From Pseudomonas antarctica (GTDB lineage Bacteria > Pseudomonadota > Gammaproteobacteria > Pseudomonadales > Pseudomonadaceae), in assembly GCF_001647715.1 (NCBI RefSeq), contig NZ_CP015600.1, positions 4,464,001-4,528,000 on the forward strand: a stretch of 64,000 bases of DNA. Direction: 5' to 3'. Below the pieces are notes generated by a model. It did not search any database. It worked only from the letters and a program-made list of their open reading frames with translations, and was not told the DNA's origin. The position numbers and the translations under genes were made by a program. Within the stretch, counting starts at the first letter, position 1. Every line of letters begins with the position of its first letter. Shown here piece by piece: positions 36,592 through 45,895 of the stretch.

Positions 36592-38370
36592 ATGAGCAAG
36601 ACGGTTCGTATCGGCTGTGCCAGCGCCTTCTGGGGCGATACCTGCACCGCCGCCGCCCAGTTGGTGCACGGCGGCACACTGGATTACCTGGTCTTCGACT
36701 ACTTGGCGGAAGTCACGATGTCGATCCTTGCCGGCGCACGAATGAAAGATCCCCAGGCCGGCTACGCCACCGATTTCGTCGAGGTGCTCACGCCGCTGCT
36801 GGGCGATCTCCAGCGCCAGGGCATCCGCGTGATCAGCAATGCCGGCGGCATAAACCCCCAGGCTTGCGCCGCCGCACTGCAAGCAGCCTGTGACAAGGCC
36901 AACATTGCGCTGAAAATCGCCGTCCTGCTGGGCGACGATTTGCAACCCAGACTGAAACAACTGCCGGGCATTACCGATATGTTCAACGGCGCGCCGCTGC
37001 CGCCGATGTGCGTTTCCGCCAACGCCTACCTCGGTGCGCCAGGCATTGCCAAAGCCCTGGAGCTGGGCGCCGATATCGTCATCACCGGCCGCGTGGTCGA
37101 CAGCGCCGTGGTCAGCGCTGCGCTGGTGCATGAATTCAACTGGTCATGGCAGGACTATGACCGCCTGGCACAGGCTGCACTGGCGGGGCATATCATCGAA
37201 TGCGGCGCGCAGTGCACCGGCGGCAACTTCACCGATTGGCGCGACGTGCCGGACTACGAGCAGATCGGTTTTCCGATCATTGAGGTCAGTGCCGATGGCC
37301 AATTCACCGTCAATAAAGTCGACGGCAGCGGCGGGCTGATCAGCGAACTCAGCGTGGCCGAACAGCTGTTGTATGAAATAGGCGACCCGCGCGCCTACCT
37401 GCTGCCTGATGTGATCTGCGATTTCAGCCAGGTGAAACTGCAACAGCAAGGCAAACACCAAGTACGCCTGCACGGCGCCAAGGGCTTGCCACCTACCGAC
37501 CAATACAAGGTCAGCGCCACCTACCCCGACGGGTTCCGCTGCACCGCCAGTTGCCTGATCGCCGGGATCGACGCAGTGGCCAAGGCCGAGCGGGTCAGCC
37601 AGGCGATCATCAATAAAACGTCGGCACTGTTCAGCCAACGTGGCTGGGCGCCCTACACCGAAGTCAACATCGAATTGCTCGGCAGCGAAGCCACCTACGG
37701 CACCCATGCCCAGCGTCACGACTGCCGCGAAGTGGTGGTGAAACTGGCGGTGCGGCACCCGAGCAAACAGGCGCTGGTGCTGTTCGCCCGCGAGATTGCC
37801 CAGGCAGCCACCGGCATGGCGCCGGGGTTGACCGGGATCGTCGGTGGGCGACCAACGGTGTACCCGCTGATTCGGCTGTTTTCATTCCTTATCGATAAAT
37901 CATCCTGTGAGCCGGTGATTGGGTTCCAGGGCCAGCGCCATGCCATTGAGCTGCCCGTGACTGCCCACCTGCTTACACCGACCGCTGCCGTCGAGCCACC
38001 CAAACCCCAAGGCCGTGCGGATGCCAGCGTGCCGCTGGTGAAACTCGCCGTGGCACGCTCCGGCGACAAGGGCAACCACAGCAATATCGGCGTCATCGCC
38101 CGCCACCCCGACTACCTGCCGTGGATCGCCGAAGCGTTGACCCCGGAAGTGATCGTCGACTGGATGAACCACGTGCTCGACCCGCTGCACGGCCGCGTCG
38201 AACGCTGGTACTTGCCCGGCAGCCACAGCCTGAATTTCCTGCTGGAAAACGCCTTGGGCGGCGGCGGCATCGCCAGCCTGCGCATCGACCCCCAAGGCAA
38301 AGCCTTCGCCCAGCAACTGCTGGAAATCCCCATTGCCGTGCCGCAACACATCGCCGATCAACTCACCTAA
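36592..38370 (+). CDS. atuA: Acyclic terpene utilisation protein AtuA
   Basis: AtuA is required for growth on citronellol/geraniol in P. aeruginosa, but its biochemical role is unclear. The 592-aa protein begins [20 protein letters not shown] and has the family N-terminal part ([46 protein letters not shown]) and a smaller C-terminal domain starting about residue 470 ([26 protein letters not shown]), fused as in the pseudomonad protein. AGGAAGG lies 7 bp before the ATG. It is first in atuABCDEF, with atuB starting 12 bp after its stop. Confidence 0.9.
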   Translation: MSKTVRIGCASAFWGDTCTAAAQLVHGGTLDYLVFDYLAEVTMSILAGARMKDPQAGYATDFVEVLTPLLGDLQRQGIRVISNAGGINPQACAAALQAACDKANIALKIAVLLGDDLQPRLKQLPGITDMFNGAPLPPMCVSANAYLGAPGIAKALELGADIVITGRVVDSAVVSAALVHEFNWSWQDYDRLAQAALAGHIIECGAQCTGGNFTDWRDVPDYEQIGFPIIEVSADGQFTVNKVDGSGGLISELSVAEQLLYEIGDPRAYLLPDVICDFSQVKLQQQGKHQVRLHGAKGLPPTDQYKVSATYPDGFRCTASCLIAGIDAVAKAERVSQAIINKTSALFSQRGWAPYTEVNIELLGSEATYGTHAQRHDCREVVVKLAVRHPSKQALVLFAREIAQAATGMAPGLTGIVGGRPTVYPLIRLFSFLIDKSSCEPVIGFQGQRHAIELPVTAHLLTPTAAVEPPKPQGRADASVPLVKLAVARSGDKGNHSNIGVIARHPDYLPWIAEALTPEVIVDWMNHVLDPLHGRVERWYLPGSHSLNFLLENALGGGGIASLRIDPQGKAFAQQLLEIPIAVPQHIADQLT

Positions 38371-38382
38371 AGGACTGTCGCC

Positions 38383-39255
38383 GTGGCCTTCGATTCGATC
38401 TTCAAAGCCGACCTGTTCCAGGGGCAAACCGTGATTGTTACCGGTGGCGGCAGCGGCATCGGCCGCTGCACCGCCCATGAACTCGCCGCCCTTGGCGCCC
38501 GGGTCATCCTGGTGGGACGCAAGCCGGAAAAGCTTTCGAAGGTGGCCGCCGAAATTGCCGAAGACGGCGGCACCGCCCATTGGCAGGCTTGCGATATTCG
38601 CGAGGAAGACGCGGTGAAAGCGCTGGTGACGCAGCTCATTGATGACCATGGCCCGATCCATGGACTGGTGAATAACGCCGGCGGTCAATACCCGTCGCCA
38701 CTGGCCTCGATCAACCAAAAGGGCTTTGAAACCGTACTGCGCACCAACCTCGTCGGCGGTTTCCTGATGGCGCGGGAAGTGTTCAACCAGTCCATGAGCA
38801 AGCACGGTGGATCGATCGTCAACATGCTCGCCGACATGTGGGGCGGCATGCCCGGTATGGGTCACTCCGGCGCGGCGCGGTCGGGCATGGACAACTTCAC
38901 CAAGACCGCCGCCTTTGAATGGGGCTATGCCGGCGTGCGGGTCAACGCCGTGGCGCCAGGGTGGATTGCCTCCAGCGGCATGGACACCTACGACGGCGCG
39001 TTCAAGGCGGTGATCCCGACCCTGCGCGAACACGTGCCGCTCAAGCGTATCGGCACCGAATCGGAAGTCAGCGCGGCCATTGTGTTTCTGATCAGCCCCG
39101 CCGCGGCGTTCATCAGCGGCAGCACCCTGCGCATCGATGGCGCCGCCAGCCTGGGCAGCCGGGCCTGGCCGCTGCCCAAGGCGCAACCACCGAGCGAACC
39201 CTTCAATGGTTTCCACCGCGCCTACCTGCCGGATGTGCTCAAGGCGGAGCAATAA
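38383..39255 (+). CDS. atuB: Short-chain dehydrogenase AtuB
   Basis: This 290-aa SDR probably acts on a citronellol/geraniol degradation intermediate. It has the cofactor motif VTGGGSGIGRCTAHEL, the structural LVNNAGGQYPSP, and a C-terminal ISPAAAFISGSTLRIDG. The catalytic region reads GMGHSGAARSGMDNFTK: where classical SDRs have YxxxK, a Ser-Gly-Ala-Ala-Arg stretch appears, as in the 2,4-dienoyl-CoA reductase-like branch that lacks the usual Tyr. Start is GTG with AAGGACTG upstream. It follows atuA by 12 bp and precedes atuC by 3 bp. Confidence 0.86.
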   Translation: MAFDSIFKADLFQGQTVIVTGGGSGIGRCTAHELAALGARVILVGRKPEKLSKVAAEIAEDGGTAHWQACDIREEDAVKALVTQLIDDHGPIHGLVNNAGGQYPSPLASINQKGFETVLRTNLVGGFLMAREVFNQSMSKHGGSIVNMLADMWGGMPGMGHSGAARSGMDNFTKTAAFEWGYAGVRVNAVAPGWIASSGMDTYDGAFKAVIPTLREHVPLKRIGTESEVSAAIVFLISPAAAFISGSTLRIDGAASLGSRAWPLPKAQPPSEPFNGFHRAYLPDVLKAEQ

Positions 39256-39258
39256 CCT

Positions 39259-40875
39259 ATGCCGCTCATTGAAACGCAGATCGACAGCCACAGCCCACAG
39301 TTCGCGCAAAACCGCGAAGCCATGTTGGCGGCCATCGCGCAATTGCGCCAACTGGAACACAACCTGCTGAGCAAGGCGCAGGAAGCCAAGCCCAAGTTCG
39401 ACAAACGCGGCCAACTGCTGCCCCGCGAACGGCTCAACCTGCTGCTGGACCCCGGCGCGCCGTTCCTGGAATTGGCCAGCCTGGCCGGTTACAAACTCCA
39501 CGACGACAAAGACGGCAGCGCGGCCGGCGGCGGCTTGATCGCCGGCATCGGCTACGTCAGCGGCGTGCGCATGCTGGTGGTGGCCAATAACAGCGCGATC
39601 AAGGGCGGCACCATTTCCCCCTCCGGCCTGAAAAAGTCCCTGCGCCTGCAACAGATCGCCATGGAAAACAAACTGCCAGTGGTGACCCTCGCCGAAAGCG
39701 GCGGTGCCAACCTCAACTATGCGGCCGAGATTTTCGTCGAAGGCGCACGCAGCTTCGCCAACCAGGCGCGCATGTCGGCCATGGGGTTGCCGCAGATCAC
39801 CGTGGTGCACGGCTCGGCCACGGCGGGCGGCGCGTATCAGCCGGGGCTGTCGGATTACGTGGTGGTGGTGCGCGGCAAGGCCAAACTGTTCCTTGCCGGG
39901 CCGCCGCTGCTCAAAGCGGCGACCGGCGAAGTGGCGACGGACGAGGAACTGGGTGGCGCCGAGATGCACGCGCAAACCGCCGGCACCGCCGAATACCTGG
40001 CGGAAAACGATGCCGATGGCGTGCGCATCGTGCGCGAAATCGTCAGCCTGTTGCCGTGGGATGATCGCCTGGCGCTTGCGCCAAAACGGCCTTATACCGA
40101 ACCGCTGCACCCCATCGAAGAGCTCTTGGGGCTGGTCCCTGACGACCCGAAAAAACCCTATGACGTGCGCGAAATCCTCGCGCGCCTGGCGGACGGTTCC
40201 AACTTCCTCGAATTCAAGGGCGAGTTCGATGCCCACACGGTCTGCGGCCATTTACACATCCAGGGCCGCGCTGTCGGCGTGATCGGCAATAACGGCCCCA
40301 TCACGCCCAAGGGTGCAAGCAAGGCCGCACAATTTATCCAGCTGTGCGACCAGAGCCGCACGCCGCTGCTATTCCTGCACAACACCACGGGTTTCATGGT
40401 GGGCACGGAGTCGGAGCAACAAGGCGTGATCAAGCACGGCGCGAAAATGATCCAGGCCGTGGCGAATGCCCGTGTGCCTAAACTGACCGTGGTGGTTGGC
40501 GGCTCCTACGGCGCCGGCAACTACGCGATGTGCGGCCGAGGCCTGGACCCAAGGTTTATCTTCGCCTGGCCCAACAGCCGCACGGCGGTGATGGGCGGCG
40601 CGCAGGCAGGCAAAGTGCTGCGCATCGTCACCGAGGCCAAGCAACTCAAAGACGGTTTGGTGCCCGACCCCAAGGTGCTGGATATGCTGGAACAGGTCAC
40701 CGCGCAGAAGCTCGACAGCCAGTCCACTGCACTCTATGGCAGCGCCAACCTGTGGGACGACGGGCTGATTGACCCACGGGATACCCGCACCCTGCTGGGG
40801 TTTGTGCTGGACATCTGCCATGAGGCCGAGGTGCGGCAGTTGCAGCCCAACAGCTTCGGTGTGGCGCGTTTCTAA
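39259..40875 (+). CDS. atuC: Geranyl-CoA carboxylase carboxyltransferase (beta) subunit AtuC
   Basis: AtuC with AtuF carboxylates the gamma-methyl group of cis-geranyl-CoA. The 538-aa protein has the two crotonase-like halves of acyl-CoA carboxyltransferases: the biotin side (RERLNLLLDPGAPFLELASL, ESGGANLNYAAEIF, GSATAGGAYQPGLSDYVV) and the acyl-CoA side (GVIGNNGPITPKGASKAAQF, GGSYGAGNYAMCGRGLDPRF). Methylcrotonyl-CoA carboxylase beta is closely similar; assignment to the geranyl enzyme rests on the surrounding atu genes. Confidence 0.88.
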   Translation: MPLIETQIDSHSPQFAQNREAMLAAIAQLRQLEHNLLSKAQEAKPKFDKRGQLLPRERLNLLLDPGAPFLELASLAGYKLHDDKDGSAAGGGLIAGIGYVSGVRMLVVANNSAIKGGTISPSGLKKSLRLQQIAMENKLPVVTLAESGGANLNYAAEIFVEGARSFANQARMSAMGLPQITVVHGSATAGGAYQPGLSDYVVVVRGKAKLFLAGPPLLKAATGEVATDEELGGAEMHAQTAGTAEYLAENDADGVRIVREIVSLLPWDDRLALAPKRPYTEPLHPIEELLGLVPDDPKKPYDVREILARLADGSNFLEFKGEFDAHTVCGHLHIQGRAVGVIGNNGPITPKGASKAAQFIQLCDQSRTPLLFLHNTTGFMVGTESEQQGVIKHGAKMIQAVANARVPKLTVVVGGSYGAGNYAMCGRGLDPRFIFAWPNSRTAVMGGAQAGKVLRIVTEAKQLKDGLVPDPKVLDMLEQVTAQKLDSQSTALYGSANLWDDGLIDPRDTRTLLGFVLDICHEAEVRQLQPNSFGVARF

Positions 40876-40891
40876 CAGGAGAACAAGAACA

Positions 40892-42049
40892 ATGATCTTT
40901 ACCCAGGAACATCAGGAACTGCGCCGCACCGTCCGCGCCTTCGTCGACCGCGAGATCAACCCGCATGTGGATGAATGGGAAAAAGCCGGACGTTTCCCCA
41001 TCCACGAGATCTTCCGCAAGGCTGGCGACCTCGGCTTGCTGGGTATTTCCAAGCCGGAAAAATTCGGTGGCATGGGCCTGGACTACAGCTACTCCATCGT
41101 TGCTGCCGAAGAATTCGGCACCATTCGTTGCGGCGGCATCCCCATGTCCATCGGCGTGCAGACCGACATGTGCACCCCCGCCCTCGCCCGCTTCGGCTCC
41201 GATGAATTGCGCGACGAATTCCTGCGCCCGGCCATCAGCGGCGAGCAAGTGGGCTGCATCGGCGTCTCGGAAACCGGCGCCGGCTCCGACGTGGCCGGGC
41301 TGAAAACCCATGCGCGCAAAGACGGCGACGACTACGTGATCAACGGCAGCAAAATGTGGATCACCAACTCGCCCAGCGCCGACTTTATCTGCCTGCTGGC
41401 TAACACCTCCGACGACAAGCCGCACATCAACAAGTCGCTGATCATGGTGCCCATGAACACGCCGGGTATCAGCGTCAGCCCGCCCCTGGAAAAGCTCGGC
41501 ATGCACAGCTCCGAAACCGCCCAAGTGTTCTTCGATGGCGTGCGCGTACCCCAGCGCAACCGCATCGGCCACGAAGGCGCGGGGTTCATGATGCAAATGC
41601 TGCAGTTCCAGGAAGAACGCCTGTTTGGCGCGGCCAACATGATCAAGGGCCTGGAATACTGCATCGACAGCACCATCGACTACTGCAAGGAACGCCAGAC
41701 CTTCGGCAAGGCACTGATCGATAACCAGGTCATTCATTTTCGCCTGGCCGAATTGGCCACCGAAATCGAATGCCTGCGCGCGCTCGTCTACCAGGCCACC
41801 GAGCAATACATCAAAGGCCAGGACGTGACCCGCCTGGCGTCGATGGCCAAGCTCAAGGCCGGGCGCCTGGGCCGCGAAGTCAGCGACAGCTGCCTGCAAT
41901 ACTGGGGCGGCATGGGCTTTATGTGGGACAACCCGGTAGCCCGCGCCTATCGCGACGTGCGCCTGGTGTCGATTGGCGGCGGCGCCGACGAAATCATGCT
42001 GGGCATCATCTGCAAACTGATGGGCACCCTGCCCGGGAAAAAATCATGA
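40892..42049 (+). CDS. atuD: Citronellyl-CoA dehydrogenase AtuD
   Basis: AtuD is an FAD acyl-CoA dehydrogenase thought to oxidise citronellyl-CoA to geranyl-CoA. The 385-aa protein has the flavin region CIGVSETGAGSDVAGLKTHA and MWITNSPSADF, the RQTFGKALIDNQ block and the C-terminal YWGGMGFMWDNPVARAYRD signature. The frame is open upstream to 40769 inside atuC, but ATG 40892 follows ACAGGAGAACA and starts the family N-terminus MIFTQEHQELRRTVRAF. Its stop overlaps the atuE start (ATGA). Confidence 0.9.
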   Translation: MIFTQEHQELRRTVRAFVDREINPHVDEWEKAGRFPIHEIFRKAGDLGLLGISKPEKFGGMGLDYSYSIVAAEEFGTIRCGGIPMSIGVQTDMCTPALARFGSDELRDEFLRPAISGEQVGCIGVSETGAGSDVAGLKTHARKDGDDYVINGSKMWITNSPSADFICLLANTSDDKPHINKSLIMVPMNTPGISVSPPLEKLGMHSSETAQVFFDGVRVPQRNRIGHEGAGFMMQMLQFQEERLFGAANMIKGLEYCIDSTIDYCKERQTFGKALIDNQVIHFRLAELATEIECLRALVYQATEQYIKGQDVTRLASMAKLKAGRLGREVSDSCLQYWGGMGFMWDNPVARAYRDVRLVSIGGGADEIMLGIICKLMGTLPGKKS

Positions 42050-42813
42050 ACACCCTGCTGCTCGAACCGCATAACGGCGTGCTGCACATCACCCTCAACC
42101 GCCCCGCCAATCGCAATGCCATGAGCCTGGAAATGGTTAATGAGCTGCGTGCGGTACTGGCGCAATTGGACAGCCAGGTGCGTGCGCTGGTGATCAGCGG
42201 TGCGGGTGGGCACTTCTGTGCAGGGGCGGATGTGAAGGACATGGTCACCGCAGGCGGCAAGACGCAGTTGCAGGCGCTGAACCGCGCGTTCGGCACCTTG
42301 CTGCAGGAGGTGGAAGCGGTGCCACAAGTGGTGATCGTGGTACTGCAAGGTGCGGTGCTCGGCGGTGGGTTTGGGCTGGCCTGTGTGAGTGATATTGCGC
42401 TTGCCGACCATCAGGCGCAGTTCGGCTTGCCGGAAACCAGCCTGGGCTTGTTGCCGGCGCAGATCGCGCCCTTTGTGGTCAAGCGTATCGGCCTGACCCA
42501 GGCGCGACGGCTGGCGCTGACGGCGGCGCGGTTTGACGGGGTTGAAGCCCATCGGTTGGGGGTGGTGCATTTTGTGGAGAACGACCCTCAGGCCTTGGCA
42601 GAACGCTTGGACGATGTGTTGGGGCAAGTGCTGCGGTGCGCGCCGGGGGCGAATGGCCGGACCAAAGCCCTGCTGCTCGCCAGCGCAGAGCAACCACTGG
42701 GGCCGCTACTGGATCAGGCTGCCGAGTGGTTTGCCGAGGCGGTGACGGGTGTAGAAGGAATAGAGGGGACCCAGGCTTTTGTGCAGAAGCGTAAACCGGG
42801 GTGGTGCAAATGA
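42046..42813 (+). CDS. atuE: Isohexenylglutaconyl-CoA hydratase AtuE
   Basis: AtuE hydrates isohexenylglutaconyl-CoA, the step after geranyl-CoA carboxylation. The 255-aa crotonase-family protein has the oxyanion-hole segments GAGGHFCAGADVKDM and GAVLGGGFGLACVSDIALA, and the active-site region FGLPETSLGLLPAQ. The ATG overlaps the atuD stop, showing translational coupling; the much longer open frame starting at 41770 lies inside atuD and is a shadow. A REP pair separates it from atuF. Confidence 0.88.
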   Translation: MNTLLLEPHNGVLHITLNRPANRNAMSLEMVNELRAVLAQLDSQVRALVISGAGGHFCAGADVKDMVTAGGKTQLQALNRAFGTLLQEVEAVPQVVIVVLQGAVLGGGFGLACVSDIALADHQAQFGLPETSLGLLPAQIAPFVVKRIGLTQARRLALTAARFDGVEAHRLGVVHFVENDPQALAERLDDVLGQVLRCAPGANGRTKALLLASAEQPLGPLLDQAAEWFAEAVTGVEGIEGTQAFVQKRKPGWCK

Positions 42814-42817
42814 CGCC

Positions 42818-42888
42818 TTCGCAGGCAAGCCAGCCCCCACATTTTGCAACGCATTCCCCCTGTGGGAGCGGGCTTGCCCGCGATGAGG
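42818..42888. repeat. REP pair between atuE and atuF
   Basis: CTTCGCAGGCAAGCCAGCCCCCACATTTT and, inverted, TGTGGGAGCGGGCTTGCCCG (42861 onward) form an imperfect REPIN with a 15-bp spacer. It interrupts an otherwise tight operon and could reduce atuF expression. Confidence 0.8.
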
Positions 42889-42924
42889 CCCGAGCACATA
42901 CCCCATACGCCAAGGGATAATCCA

Positions 42925-44847
42925 ATGCCCGTATTCAGCAAAATCCTGATCGCCAACCGCGGTGAAATCGCCTGCCGTATCCAGCGCACCGCCCATGCCC
43001 TGGGTTACCGCACAGTCGCCGTCTACAGTGATGCCGACACCCAGGCCCTGCACGTTCAAATGGCTGATGAAGCCGTTAATATCGGCCCCGCTCCGGTCAA
43101 TCAGTCTTACCTGAACATCCCGGCCATCCTTGAGGCTGCCCGCAAAACCGGCGCCGACGCCGTGCATCCCGGCTACGGCTTCCTCTCCGAAAACGCCCAA
43201 TTCGCCAACGCCTGCATTGACGCGGGGCTGACCTTTATTGGCCCAAGCGTTGAGGCCATCGAACTGATGGGCAGCAAACGTCTGTCCAAACTCGCCATGC
43301 TCGACGCCGGCGTCCCCTGCATCGCCGGCTACCAGGGCCACCGACAAGACGACGCCACCTTGCAGCAGGAAGCCAACCGCATCGGCTACCCGCTGATGAT
43401 CAAAGCCAGCGCCGGCGGTGGCGGGCGCGGCATGCGCCTGGTGCACGACAGCACCCAACTGCTCGACCAACTGCGCACCGCACGCTCTGAATCCCTGAAC
43501 GCCTTCGGCAGCGACGAACTGATCCTCGAACACGCCCTGATCGAACCGCGCCACGTTGAAATCCAACTGTTCGGCGACAGCCATGGCAACCTCATCTACT
43601 TGGGCGAACGCGACTGCTCGATTCAGCGCCGCCATCAGAAAGTCATCGAAGAAGCGCCCTGCCCCGTGATGACACCCCAGCTGCGCCAGGCCATGGGTGA
43701 AGCGGCGCTGAAGGCCGGGCGCGCCGTCAATTACGTGGGTGCCGGCACCGTGGAGTTCCTGCTCGACCGCAACGGCCGCTTCTATTTCCTGGAAATGAAC
43801 ACCCGCCTGCAAGTGGAGCACCCGGTCACCGAATGGATCACTGGCCTGGACCTGGTGGACTGGCAACTGAAAGTCGCCGCCGGTGAACCGCTGCCCTTGA
43901 AACAGGCTGAGGTGACCCTGACCGGCCATGCGATGGAAGTACGCCTGTACGCCGAGGACCCCGCCCAGGGCTTTCTGCCGCAAACCGGCAATGTGCTGCG
44001 TTGGGAACCCGCCGCCGGTGTGCGGATTGACCATGGCGTACTGGAAGGCCAACGCATCAGCCCGTTTTATGACGCGATGCTGGGCAAAATCATCGCCCAT
44101 GGGGCCACTCGCGAAGAAGCCCGACGCAAACTGCTGCGGGCGGTGGAGGACACTGTGCTGCTGGGGCTGACGACCAATCAGCAACTGCTGGTGGACCTGC
44201 TCAGGCAACCCGACTTTATCGCAGGCGATTTCAGCACCGGTTTTATCGCCGAGCACTTCAATGAAATTAACCGCCAGCCGGCGACGAACGAACAGGTCGC
44301 CCTGGCGGCCGCGCTGTTTTATCAATCCAACGCCAATGCCCACCGTCAGGGTTTATCGGGATGGCGCAACAATGCCAGTGTGCCTTGGACCTATCGCCTG
44401 GACATCAACGATGACGTCCGCGATGTCGCCGTCAGCGTGCTGGAGAACCATCGTCTGCACGCCAACGGCATCGACATCAGCCACCTGAGCACCGACGGCC
44501 GCTGGGCCACCCTGGTGATCAACGGCGTTCGCCGTCGCATCGCCTATCACCTCGACGACACCCAGCTCTGGCTACCCGGCTTGAAGGTCATTAACCGCAC
44601 TCAACAAGTCGCCAGCCGTCAGGCGGACGCCAGTACCGGCATCGTCAAGGCGCCAATGGACGGCGCGATTGTCGACATACGCGTGAGCGTCGGTGAGACC
44701 GTCACCAAAGGCCAGCTGCTGTTGGTGCTGGAAGCCATGAAAATGGAGCACCCACTGACCGCCGGCATCGCCGGTGTCATCAAAGGTATGCAGGTGGTTG
44801 CGGGTGACCAGGTGCGTAATCGCCAGGTTCTGCTGGAGATTGAGTAA
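42925..44847 (+). CDS. atuF: Geranyl-CoA carboxylase biotin-carrying (alpha) subunit AtuF
   Basis: AtuF carboxylates its own biotin with ATP and bicarbonate and hands the carboxyl group to AtuC. The 640-aa protein has biotin carboxylase (ILIANRGEIACRIQRTAHAL; ATP-grasp KASAGGGGRGMRLVHD; EMNTRLQVEHPVTEW), a linker, and a C-terminal biotinyl domain with VLEAMKMEHPLTAG, whose Lys carries biotin. ATG 42925 follows AAGGGATAATCC; open frame upstream runs through the REP. No atuG or atuH follows, in contrast to P. aeruginosa. Confidence 0.9.
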   Translation: MPVFSKILIANRGEIACRIQRTAHALGYRTVAVYSDADTQALHVQMADEAVNIGPAPVNQSYLNIPAILEAARKTGADAVHPGYGFLSENAQFANACIDAGLTFIGPSVEAIELMGSKRLSKLAMLDAGVPCIAGYQGHRQDDATLQQEANRIGYPLMIKASAGGGGRGMRLVHDSTQLLDQLRTARSESLNAFGSDELILEHALIEPRHVEIQLFGDSHGNLIYLGERDCSIQRRHQKVIEEAPCPVMTPQLRQAMGEAALKAGRAVNYVGAGTVEFLLDRNGRFYFLEMNTRLQVEHPVTEWITGLDLVDWQLKVAAGEPLPLKQAEVTLTGHAMEVRLYAEDPAQGFLPQTGNVLRWEPAAGVRIDHGVLEGQRISPFYDAMLGKIIAHGATREEARRKLLRAVEDTVLLGLTTNQQLLVDLLRQPDFIAGDFSTGFIAEHFNEINRQPATNEQVALAAALFYQSNANAHRQGLSGWRNNASVPWTYRLDINDDVRDVAVSVLENHRLHANGIDISHLSTDGRWATLVINGVRRRIAYHLDDTQLWLPGLKVINRTQQVASRQADASTGIVKAPMDGAIVDIRVSVGETVTKGQLLLVLEAMKMEHPLTAGIAGVIKGMQVVAGDQVRNRQVLLEIE

Positions 44848-44938
44848 GGCGCGGGTTGCATGAAAAAACAGCGCGGAACTACACAGTCGCGCTACGCTCT
44901 ATCCCCAACAGGAAAGGACGAGTACGGGAACCTGCACG

Positions 44939-45481
44939 ATGCCTCATTGGCTGATTATTGACCTTGAAGCCACAACGGATGAAGGCGGCTGGCCCGTGAC
45001 GGAGATGGAAGTCATCGAGATCGGCGCAAGCCTGGTGAACCGCCAGGGCCGCGAGCTGGATCACTTCCAGCGCTTTGTGCGGCCGCTGCGTCGCCCATTG
45101 CTGACGCCTTTCTGCCGCCAGCTCACTCACATCACCCAGGCCAACATCGACGCTGCTGCGCCGATTACCGAGGTATGGCCGCTCTTCGAGCGCTGGCTGG
45201 GCCAACATCACTCACGCCTGGAAGGCTGGGCCAGTTGGGGTGACTACGATCGGGCACAGCTTGAGCTTGAATGGCAACGCCATGGCCTGGCCAGCGCGCT
45301 TGCCCAGACGCCGCATGTGAACCTCAAGCAGCGCTTCGCCAAGGCCCGGCGCCTGGACAAGCCGCTGGGGCTCAACGGCGCGCTGCAATTGGCGGGGATG
45401 CAGTTCCATGGCCAGCAACATCGGGCGCTGGAAGATGCGCGCAACACCGCACGCCTGCTGCCGTTGATTTTGCCGGTCTAG
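44939..45481 (+). CDS. DEDDh 3'-5' exonuclease (Eri1/KapD-like)
   Basis: This 180-aa nuclease has the exonuclease I motif [11 protein letters not shown] (Asp8, Glu10), the motif II region [10 protein letters not shown] with a later Asp ([12 protein letters not shown]), and motif [18 protein letters not shown] with the general-base His and final Asp. It is a stand-alone domain of the ERI-1-like group that trims RNA ends in other organisms. The natural substrate in pseudomonads is not established from sequence. It lies alone between the atu cluster and ppnP. Confidence 0.82.
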   Translation: MPHWLIIDLEATTDEGGWPVTEMEVIEIGASLVNRQGRELDHFQRFVRPLRRPLLTPFCRQLTHITQANIDAAAPITEVWPLFERWLGQHHSRLEGWASWGDYDRAQLELEWQRHGLASALAQTPHVNLKQRFAKARRLDKPLGLNGALQLAGMQFHGQQHRALEDARNTARLLPLILPV

Positions 45482-45546
45482 GCAGCTCCCCTCGCCTTGG
45501 GCATACTGGCCAACCTTTCCAGCCCCTTTCTTCCGAGGATTCCCCC

Positions 45547-45831
45547 ATGTTCAAAGTCAACGAATACTTCGACGGCACCGTCAAGTCGATCGCTTTCGGC
45601 ACCGCAGAAGGTCCGGCGACCATCGGCGTGATGGCCCCGGGTGAATACGAATTCGGCACCGCCCAGCGTGAAATCATGCACGTGGTGTCCGGCGCCTTGA
45701 GCGTCAAACTGCCTGACGCCAACGACTGGGAAACCTTCGCCGCCGGCAGCCAGTTCAATGTACCGGCCAACAGCAAGTTCCATCTGAAGGTCGCTGTAGA
45801 CACGGCTTACCTGTGCGAATACCGCGGCTAA
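45547..45831 (+). CDS. ppnP: Pyrimidine/purine nucleoside phosphorylase PpnP
   Basis: PpnP (former DUF1255, YaiE) phosphorolyses a wide range of nucleosides. The 94-aa cupin-like protein has [33 protein letters not shown] and [17 protein letters not shown], covering the whole family. GAGGATTCCCCC precedes the ATG. It is a single-gene unit followed by an intrinsic terminator. Confidence 0.93.
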   Translation: MFKVNEYFDGTVKSIAFGTAEGPATIGVMAPGEYEFGTAQREIMHVVSGALSVKLPDANDWETFAAGSQFNVPANSKFHLKVAVDTAYLCEYRG

Positions 45832-45845
45832 GCGTTCGCCCGGAC

Positions 45846-45884
45846 AAAAAAATGCCCATCTCGCAGGAGACGGGCATTTTTTAT
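45846..45884. terminator. Bidirectional intrinsic terminator between ppnP and the MOSC gene
   Basis: AAAAAATGCCCATCTC pairs with GAGACGGGCATTTTTT around GCAG, with a single mismatch and T-runs on both strands. It lies between convergent genes. Confidence 0.92.
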
Positions 45885-45895
45885 GGGCGAATGAA

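Noticed and set aside
36439..37131. Long N-terminal extension of AtuR into atuA
   Set aside because: It would overlap both operators and the start of atuA; ATG 36438 has AAGGAG at proper spacing.
37900..40251. 783-codon minus-strand frame across atuA-atuC
   Set aside because: Antisense shadow of three clearly assigned genes, rich in His/Gln/Gly as expected for reverse frames of high-GC coding DNA.
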